Below are positions 1 through 9,911 of a stretch of DNA of 64,000 nt, in pieces; position 1 is the stretch's first letter, and the number at the start of each line of letters is the position of its first letter. The DNA comes from Fomitopsis serialis. Lineage: Eukaryota > Basidiomycota > Agaricomycetes > Polyporales > Fomitopsidaceae. Below the pieces are notes generated by a model. The model saw only the letters and a list, made by a program, of their open reading frames with translations. It made no database searches and was not told the origin of the DNA. The stretch lies in NCBI RefSeq assembly GCF_022376445.1, contig NW_025954962.1, forward strand, positions 992,001 to 1,056,000, in the 5' to 3' direction. Both the position numbers and the translations under genes were made by a program.

Positions 1-15
1 CCGCCCATCTCCTCC

Positions 16-820
16 ATGTCGGCCCTCAGCGAGGCCTCCACGCCGGCCCAGGACGCCGCGCCGCCGTCCCTCGACGCCCACCAGCTCCACCACGCCCATC
101 TCGCGGGCGACCTCCAGGCGCAGGGCGTCCTCCACAACGGCCCCGCGTCCGACTCTGGCCGTAAACGTGAGCCCCCGGCCCCATCTGCGTCCGTCCGGCA
201 GCTGAGCGGGCTTTTCGCAGCGAAGGCACCGTCTGTGCGCCGGGCCTGCACCGCGTGCCATGCGGGTAAAACGAGGTGCAGCGAGGTCCTCCCATGCCAG
301 GTACGGCGCACCCGCACCACCCCCATCAATCCCTCACCCGCTCTCCCCCAGAGTTGCCTGAAGAGGGGCTTGGGTGATGGTTGCCAGTACCCAGACCCTG
401 ATGCGGACCCCGCCGCGGCGCACAACCAGCCACCGCGTAAGCGTCCCGGCTCCCCTCTCTTCGCGCCTGCGCTCACGCTGCCCATCAGCCCAGGTGCAGT
501 TCGCCCCGCCCCCAGGCATGTATCCGCCGCCCCCGCCGCCTCCGATGCAGGCACTAGGGCACGCCTACTACGACTACAACGCCTTTGCGACCAACACGGC
601 CGCCGCCGGCTCGTCCAACTCTGCATCCAACTTCCGTCCCACCAAGCGTCCACGCAACCTTACAGAAGAGGAGGCGGCAGCCATCACCCGCAACTTCACG
701 CGCGGCGACTTCTTCGTCGGCACGAGCGCCCCCGTGCGCATCGACCCCCGTCTTCCCGTCCGACTGACGTTGGCCGAAGGAGACCAGGTCCACTTCACCA
801 TTGGGGAAACAATTGTTTAG
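16..820 (+). CDS. Zn2Cys6 fungal-type DNA-binding protein (possibly 5' partial)
   Basis: Small putative transcription factor of about 233 residues. Three exons read cleanly: 16-300, 352-436 and 489-820, with introns 301-351 and 437-488 (GTACGG/CAG and GTAAGC/CAG). Joining exons 1 and 2 completes a Zn(II)2Cys6 binuclear cluster around residues 78-107, with spacing C-x2-C-x6-C-x5-C-x2-C-x8-C; the first intron lies inside the cluster just before the fifth cysteine. The rest is Pro-rich and low in complexity (a run of seven Pro after GMY), then a C-terminal stretch ending GETIV. No fungal-specific transcription factor middle-homology domain is visible, so this is unusually short for the family. 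The frame is open to the window edge, so the true start may lie upstream of the ATG at 16. DNA binding is inferred from the family; target genes are unknown. Confidence 0.75.
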
Positions 821-2545
821 ACGGTCCGTGTATCATAGCTCTTGTCTTGTATTTTTGCCTCTAGTCGTGTCATCTTGTTTTGTCGCATGTCCGCTTTGTA
901 TGTCGATCGTTCTCCAGCCTCGTAGCCTCCTAGTCTGATGAATGTATACTGCCATATTGTTCGCAGTGGGTGTGCATATTTCGTCCGTCGCGCGCGAAGC
1001 TCATGGTACGTCGGCTCATTTCGATTTAGCATGTTCTACCGCTTTTGATCTATATGGACGCGGCATGTCCTTCGAGGAAGTACTGTTTGCAGATAATCCT
1101 TGCTGGCGTTTGAGACGCTGTCTGATCTTGTTGGTTACGTTCAGGAGTATATCGAGCAGGGGAACGGAGGTACGCCGATGTCAGCCTTGTCAGCCTGTGT
1201 GTCTCACAGAGCGTTGTTGACAGAGAAGGAGCCTACCGTGCACTGTGCTGGCCGTCTATCATTCGCATCTGGACCACTGCGTTCCGTGGCAGCTGGATGC
1301 GGTCGCGATCTGGGCATCCGAGGAGCTGTGGTATCCTATGTTGTCTATACTTGCAAGCTGTCAACTGCGGTTGACTGTAGAGTGTCAGCCATTACTGAGG
1401 CTGACAATCTTTCAGCCTAAGGACCGATTTCGCTTGGACTGGAAGCATGTTCGCCGACACAAGTGCAAGGTATGGGACACGATGTTCGTCTGGCCAACCT
1501 TCTGATCTGGTCCGCAAGTTCCGGTGTCGCCGAAGATCTCAAATTAACTCGTTACAACGTCACTCTGTCATTTGGACTGGTTCAGTTCGTGTCATTGACG
1601 CGGGAGGGCGGGCCCACAGACATGGGAAACCCGCGCCCCTCGATTCCGCGCAGACGAAGACCCCCGGCCTCCTAACGATCGACTGCCTGCACAAATCAAC
1701 GTCAGCCGGCATTCAAAGCCTCCCGCCGAGGTCCTTCCGTGGATTCCAAGAACGTTTCTTGGTGAAGTCCGTCCTTGTGCGGCTGACATGGCAGACCCTC
1801 CGACGTCAAGCTGACGGCTCTGTATCGCAACAGACACCGTGGCAAGCTCTTTCCACGCCTCCGCACTCTGTCCCCTGACGTCGCGACTGGTTCGATCGGT
1901 GGCAAGCTTCCGCTCGTCCGTGAGCTGAAGGAAGCACAGGGCATCGTATCTGCTCACGATGTCTGTGCCTCTGGGCCTGATTCTGACGTGATGGCTATGG
2001 GAAGACGAGTGTCTGCGCGTTCGCCTTGGCGGAGAGACCTAAGGTAGACTCACTATTAGCACTGTACGTATTCTCGACTCCTCCGCAATTGGCCTGATTC
2101 CCGCTGGGCTCGTAGATTATGACCATTTACCAGAGTCTCTGAGACCATCGTGCATGTCGAGCAGGACAGTGTATATGTCGCATCACTTCACGCCGTCATC
2201 GCTCAGGCTTTGGCATAGGATCATCATCATTAGAGAGGATAAAACGTCCTCACGCAAGTGTGGTGAACCGACCACCATGTACTAGTGTATGCACCAGTGT
2301 TGTGAGTAGCACGCAAACTGAGTGCTGTATCAAGGCTAGATCCGAGTCATGCCGCCTATGGTCCAGGGCCTCAGTAAGTCGGGATATGGGCTCACTGACC
2401 ATGTACTGAACTTATGGGGCCACATCATGCATAGATGGTAGTCCTGTTCGTGAACGTCTGAACAGATGATGGAGTCGTGCAACGACTTCATCTTCCTGCG
2501 CTGTGAGGGGCATCTCATATATTGTTATGCTTGCTCAGTTTTCAA
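821..2545. other. Long intergenic stretch, no gene recognised
   Basis: About 1.7 kb between the Zn2Cys6 gene and tRNA-Leu. Several open frames of 80-145 codons exist on both strands (for example 1447-1878 plus and 1592-1957 minus), but none has a recognisable motif, consistent codon use or plausible splicing to a neighbour. It may hold 3' UTR, a decayed coding remnant or non-coding DNA. I see no RNA gene or repeat in it. Confidence 0.5.
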
Positions 2546-2649
2546 GGTGAGATGGCCGAGCGGTCTAAGGCGCCAGACTAAGGAGATCAACTGGTTCAGT
2601 TCGACACATCTGGTCCGAAAGGGCGTGGGTTCGAATCCCACTCTCATCA
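2546..2649 (+). tRNA. tRNA-Leu(AAG) with a 24-nt intron
   Basis: A full cloverleaf can be drawn. The acceptor GGTGAGA pairs with TCTCATC (one G-U), with discriminator A at 2649. Anticodon stem CCAGA (2573-2577) pairs with TCTGG (2609-2613). The loop reads C-T-AAG-G, so the anticodon is AAG at 2580-2582 and it reads Leu CUU/CUC codons. The intron is 2584-2607, at the canonical position after base 37. There is a long variable arm as expected for a class II tRNA, and T-arm GTGGG-TTCGAAT-CCCAC at 2625-2641. A Pol III stop (TTTT) follows at about 2653-2656. Confidence 0.93.
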
Positions 2650-2743
2650 CTCTTTTGGCATTTGTATCAAGTATCGTACGTCCAGTACCAGCGCCAACGT
2701 TGCAATGCTTTGAAGTTGTCAGGAACAATACTGTATGGTAGAG

Positions 2744-2916
2744 CCCACTCTCGTAGATTTTTTTGTGAAGGATTGGGTTGGAATCCCACTCTTGCCAACA
2801 TTTTTGTGAGCACCGATTCCTGGCACAATTTCAGAGCGTGGGTTGGAATCCCACTCTATCAACGTTTTTGCGAGGCCGATCATGGCGTGGGTTGGAATCC
2901 CCCTCTCATCGTGATT
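2744..2916 (+). repeat. Degenerate tandem copies of the tRNA-Leu 3' end and its T-rich trailer
   Basis: Downstream of tRNA-Leu, the T-arm/acceptor 3' end recurs: full copies start near 2771, 2837 and 2886, and a shorter piece (CCCACTCTCGTAG plus T-run) at 2744. Each keeps a core like TGGGTTGGAATCCCACTCT followed by a run of 3-7 T. All three full copies carry the same change in the T-loop (TTCGAA to TTGGAA), so they descend from one altered copy rather than separately from the tRNA. No anticodon or D-arm is present in any copy. Unit spacing is irregular, about 41-66 nt. Confidence 0.8.
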
Positions 2917-3264
2917 TCGAAAATGAGTATTGACTGCAGCATAGCGTGTGCCAAATCCCGCATGTACTACACTTAAGTCTCCGAATCTGCCATAATACAA
3001 CACTCTCGTCTTGCGAACCGTTCAGTCTAAAGATTAGCATTCGAAGTGTCCCTAGACCATTGTTAGTTTGTAGTACACCTTTGCACTCGTCCCAACATAC
3101 GATATCATGCGACACTCACTGTGCGGTCGGCTTGAGACACATCCCAGAACACGCCTCGAACGAAATAAACGTAAAAAGTCAATCCTTTGACATGCGCTAC
3201 TAATACATACAAGACTGGAAAGCAGTCACATTGCAACGATCGTAAACATTAATGATGGTAGACG
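2917..3264. other. Short intergenic stretch, nothing recognised
   Basis: About 350 bp between the tRNA-derived repeats and the stop codon of the MFS transporter, probably including that gene's 3' UTR. No ORF or RNA motif supported. Confidence 0.5.
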
Positions 3265-5244
3265 TTAGGCGTCCTCGCCCTTGCTCTTCTCCTCCCTGAT
3301 CTCCGTGGCCTGCGCAGACGTCTTGCTGTCCGAGTCGATCTTGTCGTGGAGGTGCTTCTCGGCCGGACGCCAGCTGCTCGACTTCCACGGCAGGACGCGC
3401 GCGCGGTAGAGCTCGTCGACCTCCTCAAGCGAGAGGCCCTTCGTCTCGGGGATGAACAGGTAGACGTAGACGTAGCCGAAGACGAGCATGCCGCAGAAGA
3501 TGAGGAGGATGAGCGGGCCGATGTCGTCCGCTATTCTGGGCGAGAAGAAGGACAGCAGGAAGTTCCAGACCCAGTCTGAGTGGTGAGAGATAGATAGTCA
3601 GCACACGTCGTTCGTACGACCAAAGGCAAGGTCACGTACTCGTTGCGGACCCGAGAGCAATGGCTTTCGGGCGGACGCGCAGGGGGAACGACTCGCCAAG
3701 GTACACCCAGGGTGTGGGGCCCCAGAAGATCGAGTAGCCAAAGACGTGCAGGATAGCGAACGCGATGAGGACATTGCCGCCAGTCTTATTCGTCGACGTC
3801 AGCTGGTCGGTAGGCGTTCCTGATGGTGCGAGCAGGAAGTGTCCAGCAAGGGCGGCGATGAGTGCACACGCAGCTTCAAGCAGGGCACCAGTCATAAGGG
3901 ACTGAAGAATTGCGCATAGTGAGAGGACTGTATAACGAAGAGGTTGCTTCATGAACGTACCTTCCGACGGCCCCAGGTATCGATCAAGTACAGAGCAGGA
4001 ATGGTACCGGCGACGGAGACAGCGCCGAGGATGACCTGAATGACATAGGCGGACAGCTCAGTACCCGCGCTCTTGAAGAAGGTATCGCCGTAGTAGTCTA
4101 GAATGCACCGTCAGATCCGCTGCAATACAATCGCCACCATGGTCGGCCACTCACAATAGAAGTTCTGCCCGTTCAGCTGCTGAATGAACTGGAGCATCAT
4201 GCCGTTGATCGTGCGCTTCCAGAGCATGTTGCGCGTCGAGAAGCACTCGAGCCACGTCGCCTTTCCGCCGTCGTTCTCCGCGTGGATACCGTACTCCAGT
4301 TCCTCGATGGCATCGGTGACCAGAGGGTCGTCCTCCGGCACGCTGTTCAGCTCCGCGACAACTTTACGTGCCTCCTCTGTCCGGCCGGTACCTACGAGGT
4401 GTCGTGGCGACTCTGGCAGGAAGAAGATGCCAGAAAGGAGGATCATGCCCCAGGCAATTTGCAGGCCGACGGGTATCCGCCAAGACGCGGGACCCTTGAT
4501 GGCATGGGTTCCCAGGTCAATGACGTAGGAGATGAAGATGCCCATGATGATCTGCACTTGTACAGCACAAGGAGCATGCCACGCAGCGCCTTCGGTGCAG
4601 TCTCGCCGTTGTAGAGCGGTACAATAGCTACGAGCGAATGGTAAGTCGCTATCGCGGGACACCTTACACGCAGCAACTTACCCGAAAGAGCACCGACACC
4701 CAGGCCAGCAATAAACCGGCCGACGACGAGCTGCGCGATTGAACGTACAGTGGCGGTTTGCAGGATGGTTCCGATGGTGAAGATGAATGACCAGGTAAGG
4801 ATGGAGCCTCGCCGGCCGAATCGATCCGAAGTGAATGCTTGTGCAATTGCGCCCACTATCGTTCTAAGGAAACGCCATCTATCAGCTCCCCGCAGCACAG
4901 GAGAAGGCACAAGACCACCTACCCAGCAGAGAGCAGAGAGGTAATTATAGATTGACGAGAACTCGAGAGTGTGAACGACCCATCCGGGTTCTGTTCCCCG
5001 AAGCGGTCCACGAAGTCGTCCATGATCAGACATCCCTATTCCCATGGCATGTTAGCGATGCTGCGGCGACGAGCTTTGGTGGGCACGTACTGAAATGACA
5101 CCAATGTCGTATCCAAAGAGAAAGCCACCTAGATATTCACGTGCGGTTATGAGAACAGCATCTTGTCGGACTATGACCTTGGTACGTACCGAACGCGATG
5201 AAGATGGCGAGCAGAATCGCCTTACGGTTGGAAGGGATAGCCAT
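3265..5244 (-). CDS. MFS sugar (hexose-type) transporter, apparent 1-nt frame break
   Basis: Plasma-membrane proton-coupled sugar transporter of the major facilitator superfamily, sugar porter (HXT-like) family. Start ATG at 5244 (MAIPSNRK, then TM1). Exons can be followed through hallmark motifs: GGFLFGYDIGVIS in TM1; the loop motif DRFGRRG after TM2; GRFIAGLGVGALS in TM4; PESPR in the central loop; QQLNGQNFY in TM7; FWGPTPWVYLGE in TM10; and PETKGLSLEEVDELY after TM12. The tail is hydrophilic. Substrate specificity cannot be read from sequence; a glucose/xylose-type monosaccharide is likely. Oddity: near 4557 the frame shifts by one (LVLYK continues as VQIIMGIF only if one G is added back), with no intron able to explain it. 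The upstream region carries Cre1-like sites, fitting glucose control. Confidence 0.9.
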
Positions 5245-5472
5245 GTTGTATACACTGCTCGTGGGGTGGAGAGGCAGTTGAGGAAGGGGGCGACGGATGG
5301 CGCAGTCCGACTTGCCAGGCTGCTCGCGCCGTCCTTTTATCATGGCCGACATAAGTTGCGTATCGACCACACTCCGACGTTCGCACTAGGGACAAGGATC
5401 AAGAGCGGTCCGGTTAGAATTGAGCACGAGGCCGGACCGAGCAGAAGGGGTCCACTATGAGCGCTTGAGAGA

Positions 5473-5513
5473 GCGGGGTATGATCGTGTGCTGATGTGGA
5501 GCCCCGCGCGGGG
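5473..5513. promoter_or_regulatory. Cluster of Cre1/CreA-like sites upstream of the sugar transporter
   Basis: Four matches to the carbon catabolite repressor consensus SYGGRG lie within 41 bp: GCGGGG at 5473, GTGGAG at 5496, and two opposed copies forming the perfect palindrome CCCCGCGCGGGG at 5502-5513. They sit about 230-270 bp upstream of the transporter start (5244, minus strand). Paired sites are what the ascomycete CreA family prefers; use of the same motif in this basidiomycete is inferred. Confidence 0.5.
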
Positions 5514-6623
5514 ATGATGCGCCGGACAACTATTTACCCTTCTGGTCCGTCAGAACTTTCCAGGGGCATGGGTCCTCCGACTGGCCTTGAGATGCGCACA
5601 TGACGCCCCCGTCTGCCCATGAAGCGGGGCAGGCTCGAAGAGGCTGAGGTACAGGGACGAGTGCGTCCGCTCAGACGGAGGGACTGGATAGAGATCACTA
5701 GCGATGCAGTGGCGAACGCAGAGACGAGCGCAGGACGAGCGGCTTGGCGCAGGCTGACGTCTTTGCGGGGGAGCTACAGACAGCCGCCGCATCGGTCCCG
5801 CAACACGGGTCTTGGCAGAACGAATAGCCCGTTCTTACCCCACAACGCCTCTGCCCAGAAAGCCTCCGCAGTCCGCACCGTCGGCGAGTCGGACATGTAC
5901 CCACCGACTCGGCACCGACGTCCAAGGCATCGGCGGCGACGACACCGATGATTCTGGGGTCAAGAGCAATACATTATCCACGCAGAGCCATCGCTGGCAC
6001 GGCGGACCGCAGCGATGCAGGCATTTGGGCGTGTGGAGGATCGCCTCGGCAGTGACGTACTCACCTCAGGTGCTTATTAGGTACCTCGACGGTCGACAAC
6101 ACCCCACAATCGCAACCGGGCCGGAGTCATCGACAGCGGCCGCTCAGGCTATTGGTCGACCCGCCCAGGACCCGCCCTGTGCGACATCAACTTGGAGGCA
6201 TATCCGGGGCGAAGCAGCGCTTGTATGCAAGGAACACCCGAGCTGGCAGAACGTATCGCCTCAGAGACGCAGGCGTGTTGACGAGGAGGGGACTTGGGGG
6301 TGGGGACAATTATTCGTGCAACTGGACGGGGAAGCTGCAGAAATTGTGACGGACACGAGCGTATATATACGGCGGGCGTCGATCGTTGCCGCAAGACGGT
6401 CTCGTGCCAGCCACAAGATGCGGCTGACGAGATGCCAACAGCGGCCACAAGAACAATTCAATCCGGCAGCGCGGCTGGCAGGCTGTAGGGGCCGGTGGGA
6501 ACGGCGTTGCCTCGCCCACACGCCACCCGCCAAGTCGATCGCACTCGTCACTGCTGCCTCTCGCAGTGCCTCTCGGGCGTGCGAAACGCCTTTCCTAAGC
6601 CAGGAATGCCGCATCAAGCAACC
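5514..6623. other. Intergenic stretch, no gene recognised
   Basis: About 1.1 kb between the transporter promoter and the 3' end of the modular secreted protein. Open frames (for example 5812-6630 plus, 272 codons) are GC-rich with no domain, signal peptide or splice-consistent continuation, and look like chance frames. Confidence 0.45.
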
Positions 6624-6699
6624 TCAATAATATTCGTCATCGCTAGCCACGCAGTCCAACAAGTCCAGCAGCGTACGGCCCCACGCCTCGTAGACGTCA

Positions 6700-7854
6700 T
6701 TAATGCCAACCTGCATCGTCCCCGGCCTCTACGGAGACCGCCCGAGCGTCCACAGACCTGTCCACACGTCACTGTCAGAGTTCCACTCCATTTAAACTTT
6801 ATAAGACACGCAATAACATACCGCGATTTTATCTGGGACCATGCGTCCTTCCCCACCTTGTAGTTCCCGATGGTCCACGCATCCTTCGCCGTATTAAATA
6901 CTTGACCTGCTGAGATGGCCTCAGAGCCCATCGCGCTGTGAAGCAAGACACTGTGAGCACGTAGGACTTCAGTGAGCGCCGCATCCAACACACGTACCGT
7001 CCCTTGACCTGGTGATAGGCATCTTTGCCTGCCTCGTATGCGTCGTACGCATCGTTTCCGATGCTCCATGCGTCCGTCGCTGCATGGAACACTTGGCCGG
7101 CCGAGATGGCTTCAGAGCCCGCTGCTCTATAAGAAGCAGATAATCTCAGCCATGTGAATAGTCAATGCACTGGCGACACGTACCGGCCCTTGAACTGATG
7201 ATACGCATCCTTGCCAGCCTCGTACGCGTCGTAGGCATCGTTACCAATCTGAAGGGCATCGTTTCCTGCGCGCAAGACGCCCCCTGCAGAAATAGCTCCA
7301 GAGCCCACGGACCTGTCAGAGTGGACCATTAGCATCGAGACGGAGCACATACATAGCGCTGGACGCACCGCCCCTTGAACGTCTTCCACGCGTCTGTTCC
7401 CGCTTCGTAGGCGTCATAGACGTCGTTGCCAATTTGAACTGCGTCGTTTCCCACCTTCAGGGCGCCCCCGACAGAGATGGCACCGGAGGCGTCCGTCCTA
7501 TGGCCAACAGGAACAGGGTCAGCGAGGCCGTCCACACTCTGCACATCCAATGGAAACTGACCGCGACCTGCGTTGAAGCGCTCGACGGGAGCGACGCTCA
7601 AGACGGCCTTGAGCCTGCTTGAAGTCGGGTCGATGGACGCGGTGAGGGCCGTGCGGCTCGTGTGGAAGGCCTTTCTCCGCGCGAAATTGTTCGGGGAAGC
7701 TTTGCGTCACCTCACCACTCGGGGCGAACGGGTAGGGGATTGCGCTTCAAGAGGATGATCAGTCTTTGTCGCTGTATGCAAGTGGGACCACATACGCGGC
7801 GAGGACAGGGGCAGAGAGTAGAACAGCAACAGCAATGACCGAAGACGAACGCAT
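6700..7854 (-). CDS. Secreted protein of exon-encoded tandem modules, unknown function
   Basis: I do not recognise this family. The start at 7854 gives a clear signal peptide (MRSSSVIAVAVLLSAPVLAA). A propeptide-like stretch follows, then five related modules. The modules sit on consecutive exons: end of 7369-about 7703, then 7184-7312, 6998-7126, 6822-6935 and from 6757. Each is about 43 residues with core AISAGGVLxxGNDALQIGND and an AYDAYEAGKDAYHQFKGR-like end. All four introns between modules (56-64 nt) are phase 2, interrupting the same Arg codon, so each middle exon (129, 129, 114 nt) can be added or lost in frame. The fourth module lacks five residues. The last module runs into a stop at 6702-6700; removing one G near 6711 would restore GINDVYEAW and extend the frame to 6624. 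The splice between signal peptide and second exon is uncertain. Confidence 0.7.
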
Positions 7855-9911
7855 CTGGCCTGATGGTAGAGTTGACAAATAGAAATTACACTGTCGGGTT
7901 GTATGCGTAGGTTAGGCGACGGAGTGGGATCGTAAGGTAGCGAGGAATGCGGGTCGTTACACAGCAAGACAAGCTGAACGAACGGTCAGTTGTCACTTTC
8001 GAATACATGGCGAGACCTGGCACTCACTAGCCAGTACCTGTACTTGTGAAGCTACGCTTGGTCAGGTCAACTGAGGGCTGAGACACCAGAGAGCAAGAAA
8101 CATGCTTTTATCCTGGCCCGAAGCGTCTATCGAGCATTTCCTGCCTGTGCAAAGTACGCCTTCCGTCATCCATCGTGCGACTGCCACTGATAGGAACGCA
8201 CGGCGGTGCGGGCCTCGACGTTCGGCGTTGTTGGGCTGCGTTCCCGTCCTGACCGTGCAGCCAGCCACGATCAGTCGTGAGCTTGTCCAGTTGGACGTTC
8301 GCCTCCATTCCTTGCGGGTACGTGTGCGACGCGACGTGGCGCCAATGAATTCGTCAGCCACGCGGGCTAGGTGAGATGTCTTGGACGTTCTGCGGGGCGC
8401 GCGGCTGGTGAGTATCGGACAGGCTGCTATCCGTCAGAGTGACCGCCGGGCTGCCGACGCCGATGTGGGCCTCCGTGGGCGTATTGATTGGCGGAGTCTC
8501 AGCGGTCGTGCACCGACGTACCCGGCTTTGTTGTAGAGATGCTGGTGGCATCCAACGGCACAGGATGGATCCTTCCCGTGGTGTTCTCTCGTGCTAATCA
8601 TCCCTTCGAAGAAGTGCATGAAGTTTCAGCATTCTTACTAAGTGCCGCATTCACGAATTTCAGGGATGGGATACGTCAACATACCGGACGATATGTCGTC
8701 CGTCTACGTCGAGCCGCAGGCCTGCAGGAATTTGCAGGGCAGCGGTGCCACCGACGAACACACGGAACGGACGGGCCACCTCGTCCCTGATAACCGCGCG
8801 CCGCACGTCATCTTCAGACAGAGAACGTCTGAGCCAACGATGGCTGTCAACCATTCAGCACAGCTGCTAAGCGGTCCTGGTCCATCTGTGTGAGTGCCCC
8901 GAATACAGAGAGGAATCACCGAACTCACTCTATGTGTGTAATGCATAAATAGCATCGTGCGGCCGCTCACCTGTGTATGAGGAGCTATGAGACATCGATG
9001 GTTGTCACCGACGATTCAGCCCGTACCTCGATGGCACTGCCTAGATGACCATCTCTGTGGCACATGCTGGTAGAGTAAAGTTTTCTTAGTTAGTTCAGTG
9101 CGCCTCGGGAGCCTCCGTTGTGTTGAGCGTTGCGTCTTAGTAAGGCGGCGCTTGGCTTGTTGGTCGAGTTTCCAGGCGATATAAGCAAATAGCGAGATAG
9201 AAATAGGTCAAAGTGGGATTAAGTGATGATACATACTCAGTACGCCGCGGTGTCGTCGCCGTGAAGGCGTGGGCTGTCGTCTGATTGACCCTCCGTGTTG
9301 TCACCAACAGGTTTCGACTCGCTACGTCAGTTTCCTAATCCGGCCTTGTTTGATCCATCATCTTCGCGCCTATTATGGTAACGGTCTCAATGAAGTTCGG
9401 CTGTAAGTACTTATTGCACGGACAAAATGAAAGACACGGTAACACAATACTGTGATCCTTTGCGACCATTGCTATGGCTCACTCAACGGACTCTGTTTCA
9501 AGAACAAAACACTGGCAGAACTTGAACACGATGCCGACAGCCTGTTGCGTCAGGGTAACTTGAAGTCTGTTTTTTTTGCATATGTCGCTAACGAAGATGT
9601 TTGATTCAAGTCCGATACCGTCACGGGCAATACAGACAGCACAGGCATCGCTCTTTCACGAACCAGATCAGCGGAGCTCGCGACAGCCGGGCTTGTGGCC
9701 CACGGCGTCAGTGCAAGCCATCGGTTTGAATGATCCTACGCCACAAGACGATGGTACTGATTGTTGTAGCTTACGATGCGTTGTGGCCCACTGTGTAATG
9801 ATGTCGACTAGCGCGTCTGAAACCGCTTCGATAGCTCAAAGAATTGATAATCTATGCCAGGTCCTGCGCTGCACGAACCCAACACTGCATGCAAGGTACA
9901 TTCGGCACTGT
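7855..9911. other. Two-kilobase gap, no gene recognised
   Basis: Between the modular secreted protein and the stop of the RINT1 gene. Frames up to about 100 codons occur on both strands with no recognisable domain. An 8-T run lies near 9571. The part next to 7855 should hold the promoter of the secreted protein gene, but I see no convincing TATA box. Confidence 0.45.

Noticed and set aside
2744..2916. Possible CRISPR-like array
   Set aside because: Repeats are imperfect, match the 3' end of the adjacent tRNA-Leu, spacing is irregular, and the setting is a eukaryotic nuclear genome.
5812..6630. 272-codon open frame upstream of the modular gene
   Set aside because: GC-driven open frame rich in Arg/Ser/Ala with no domain or signal peptide; it also overlaps the extended 3' end of the modular gene on the other strand.
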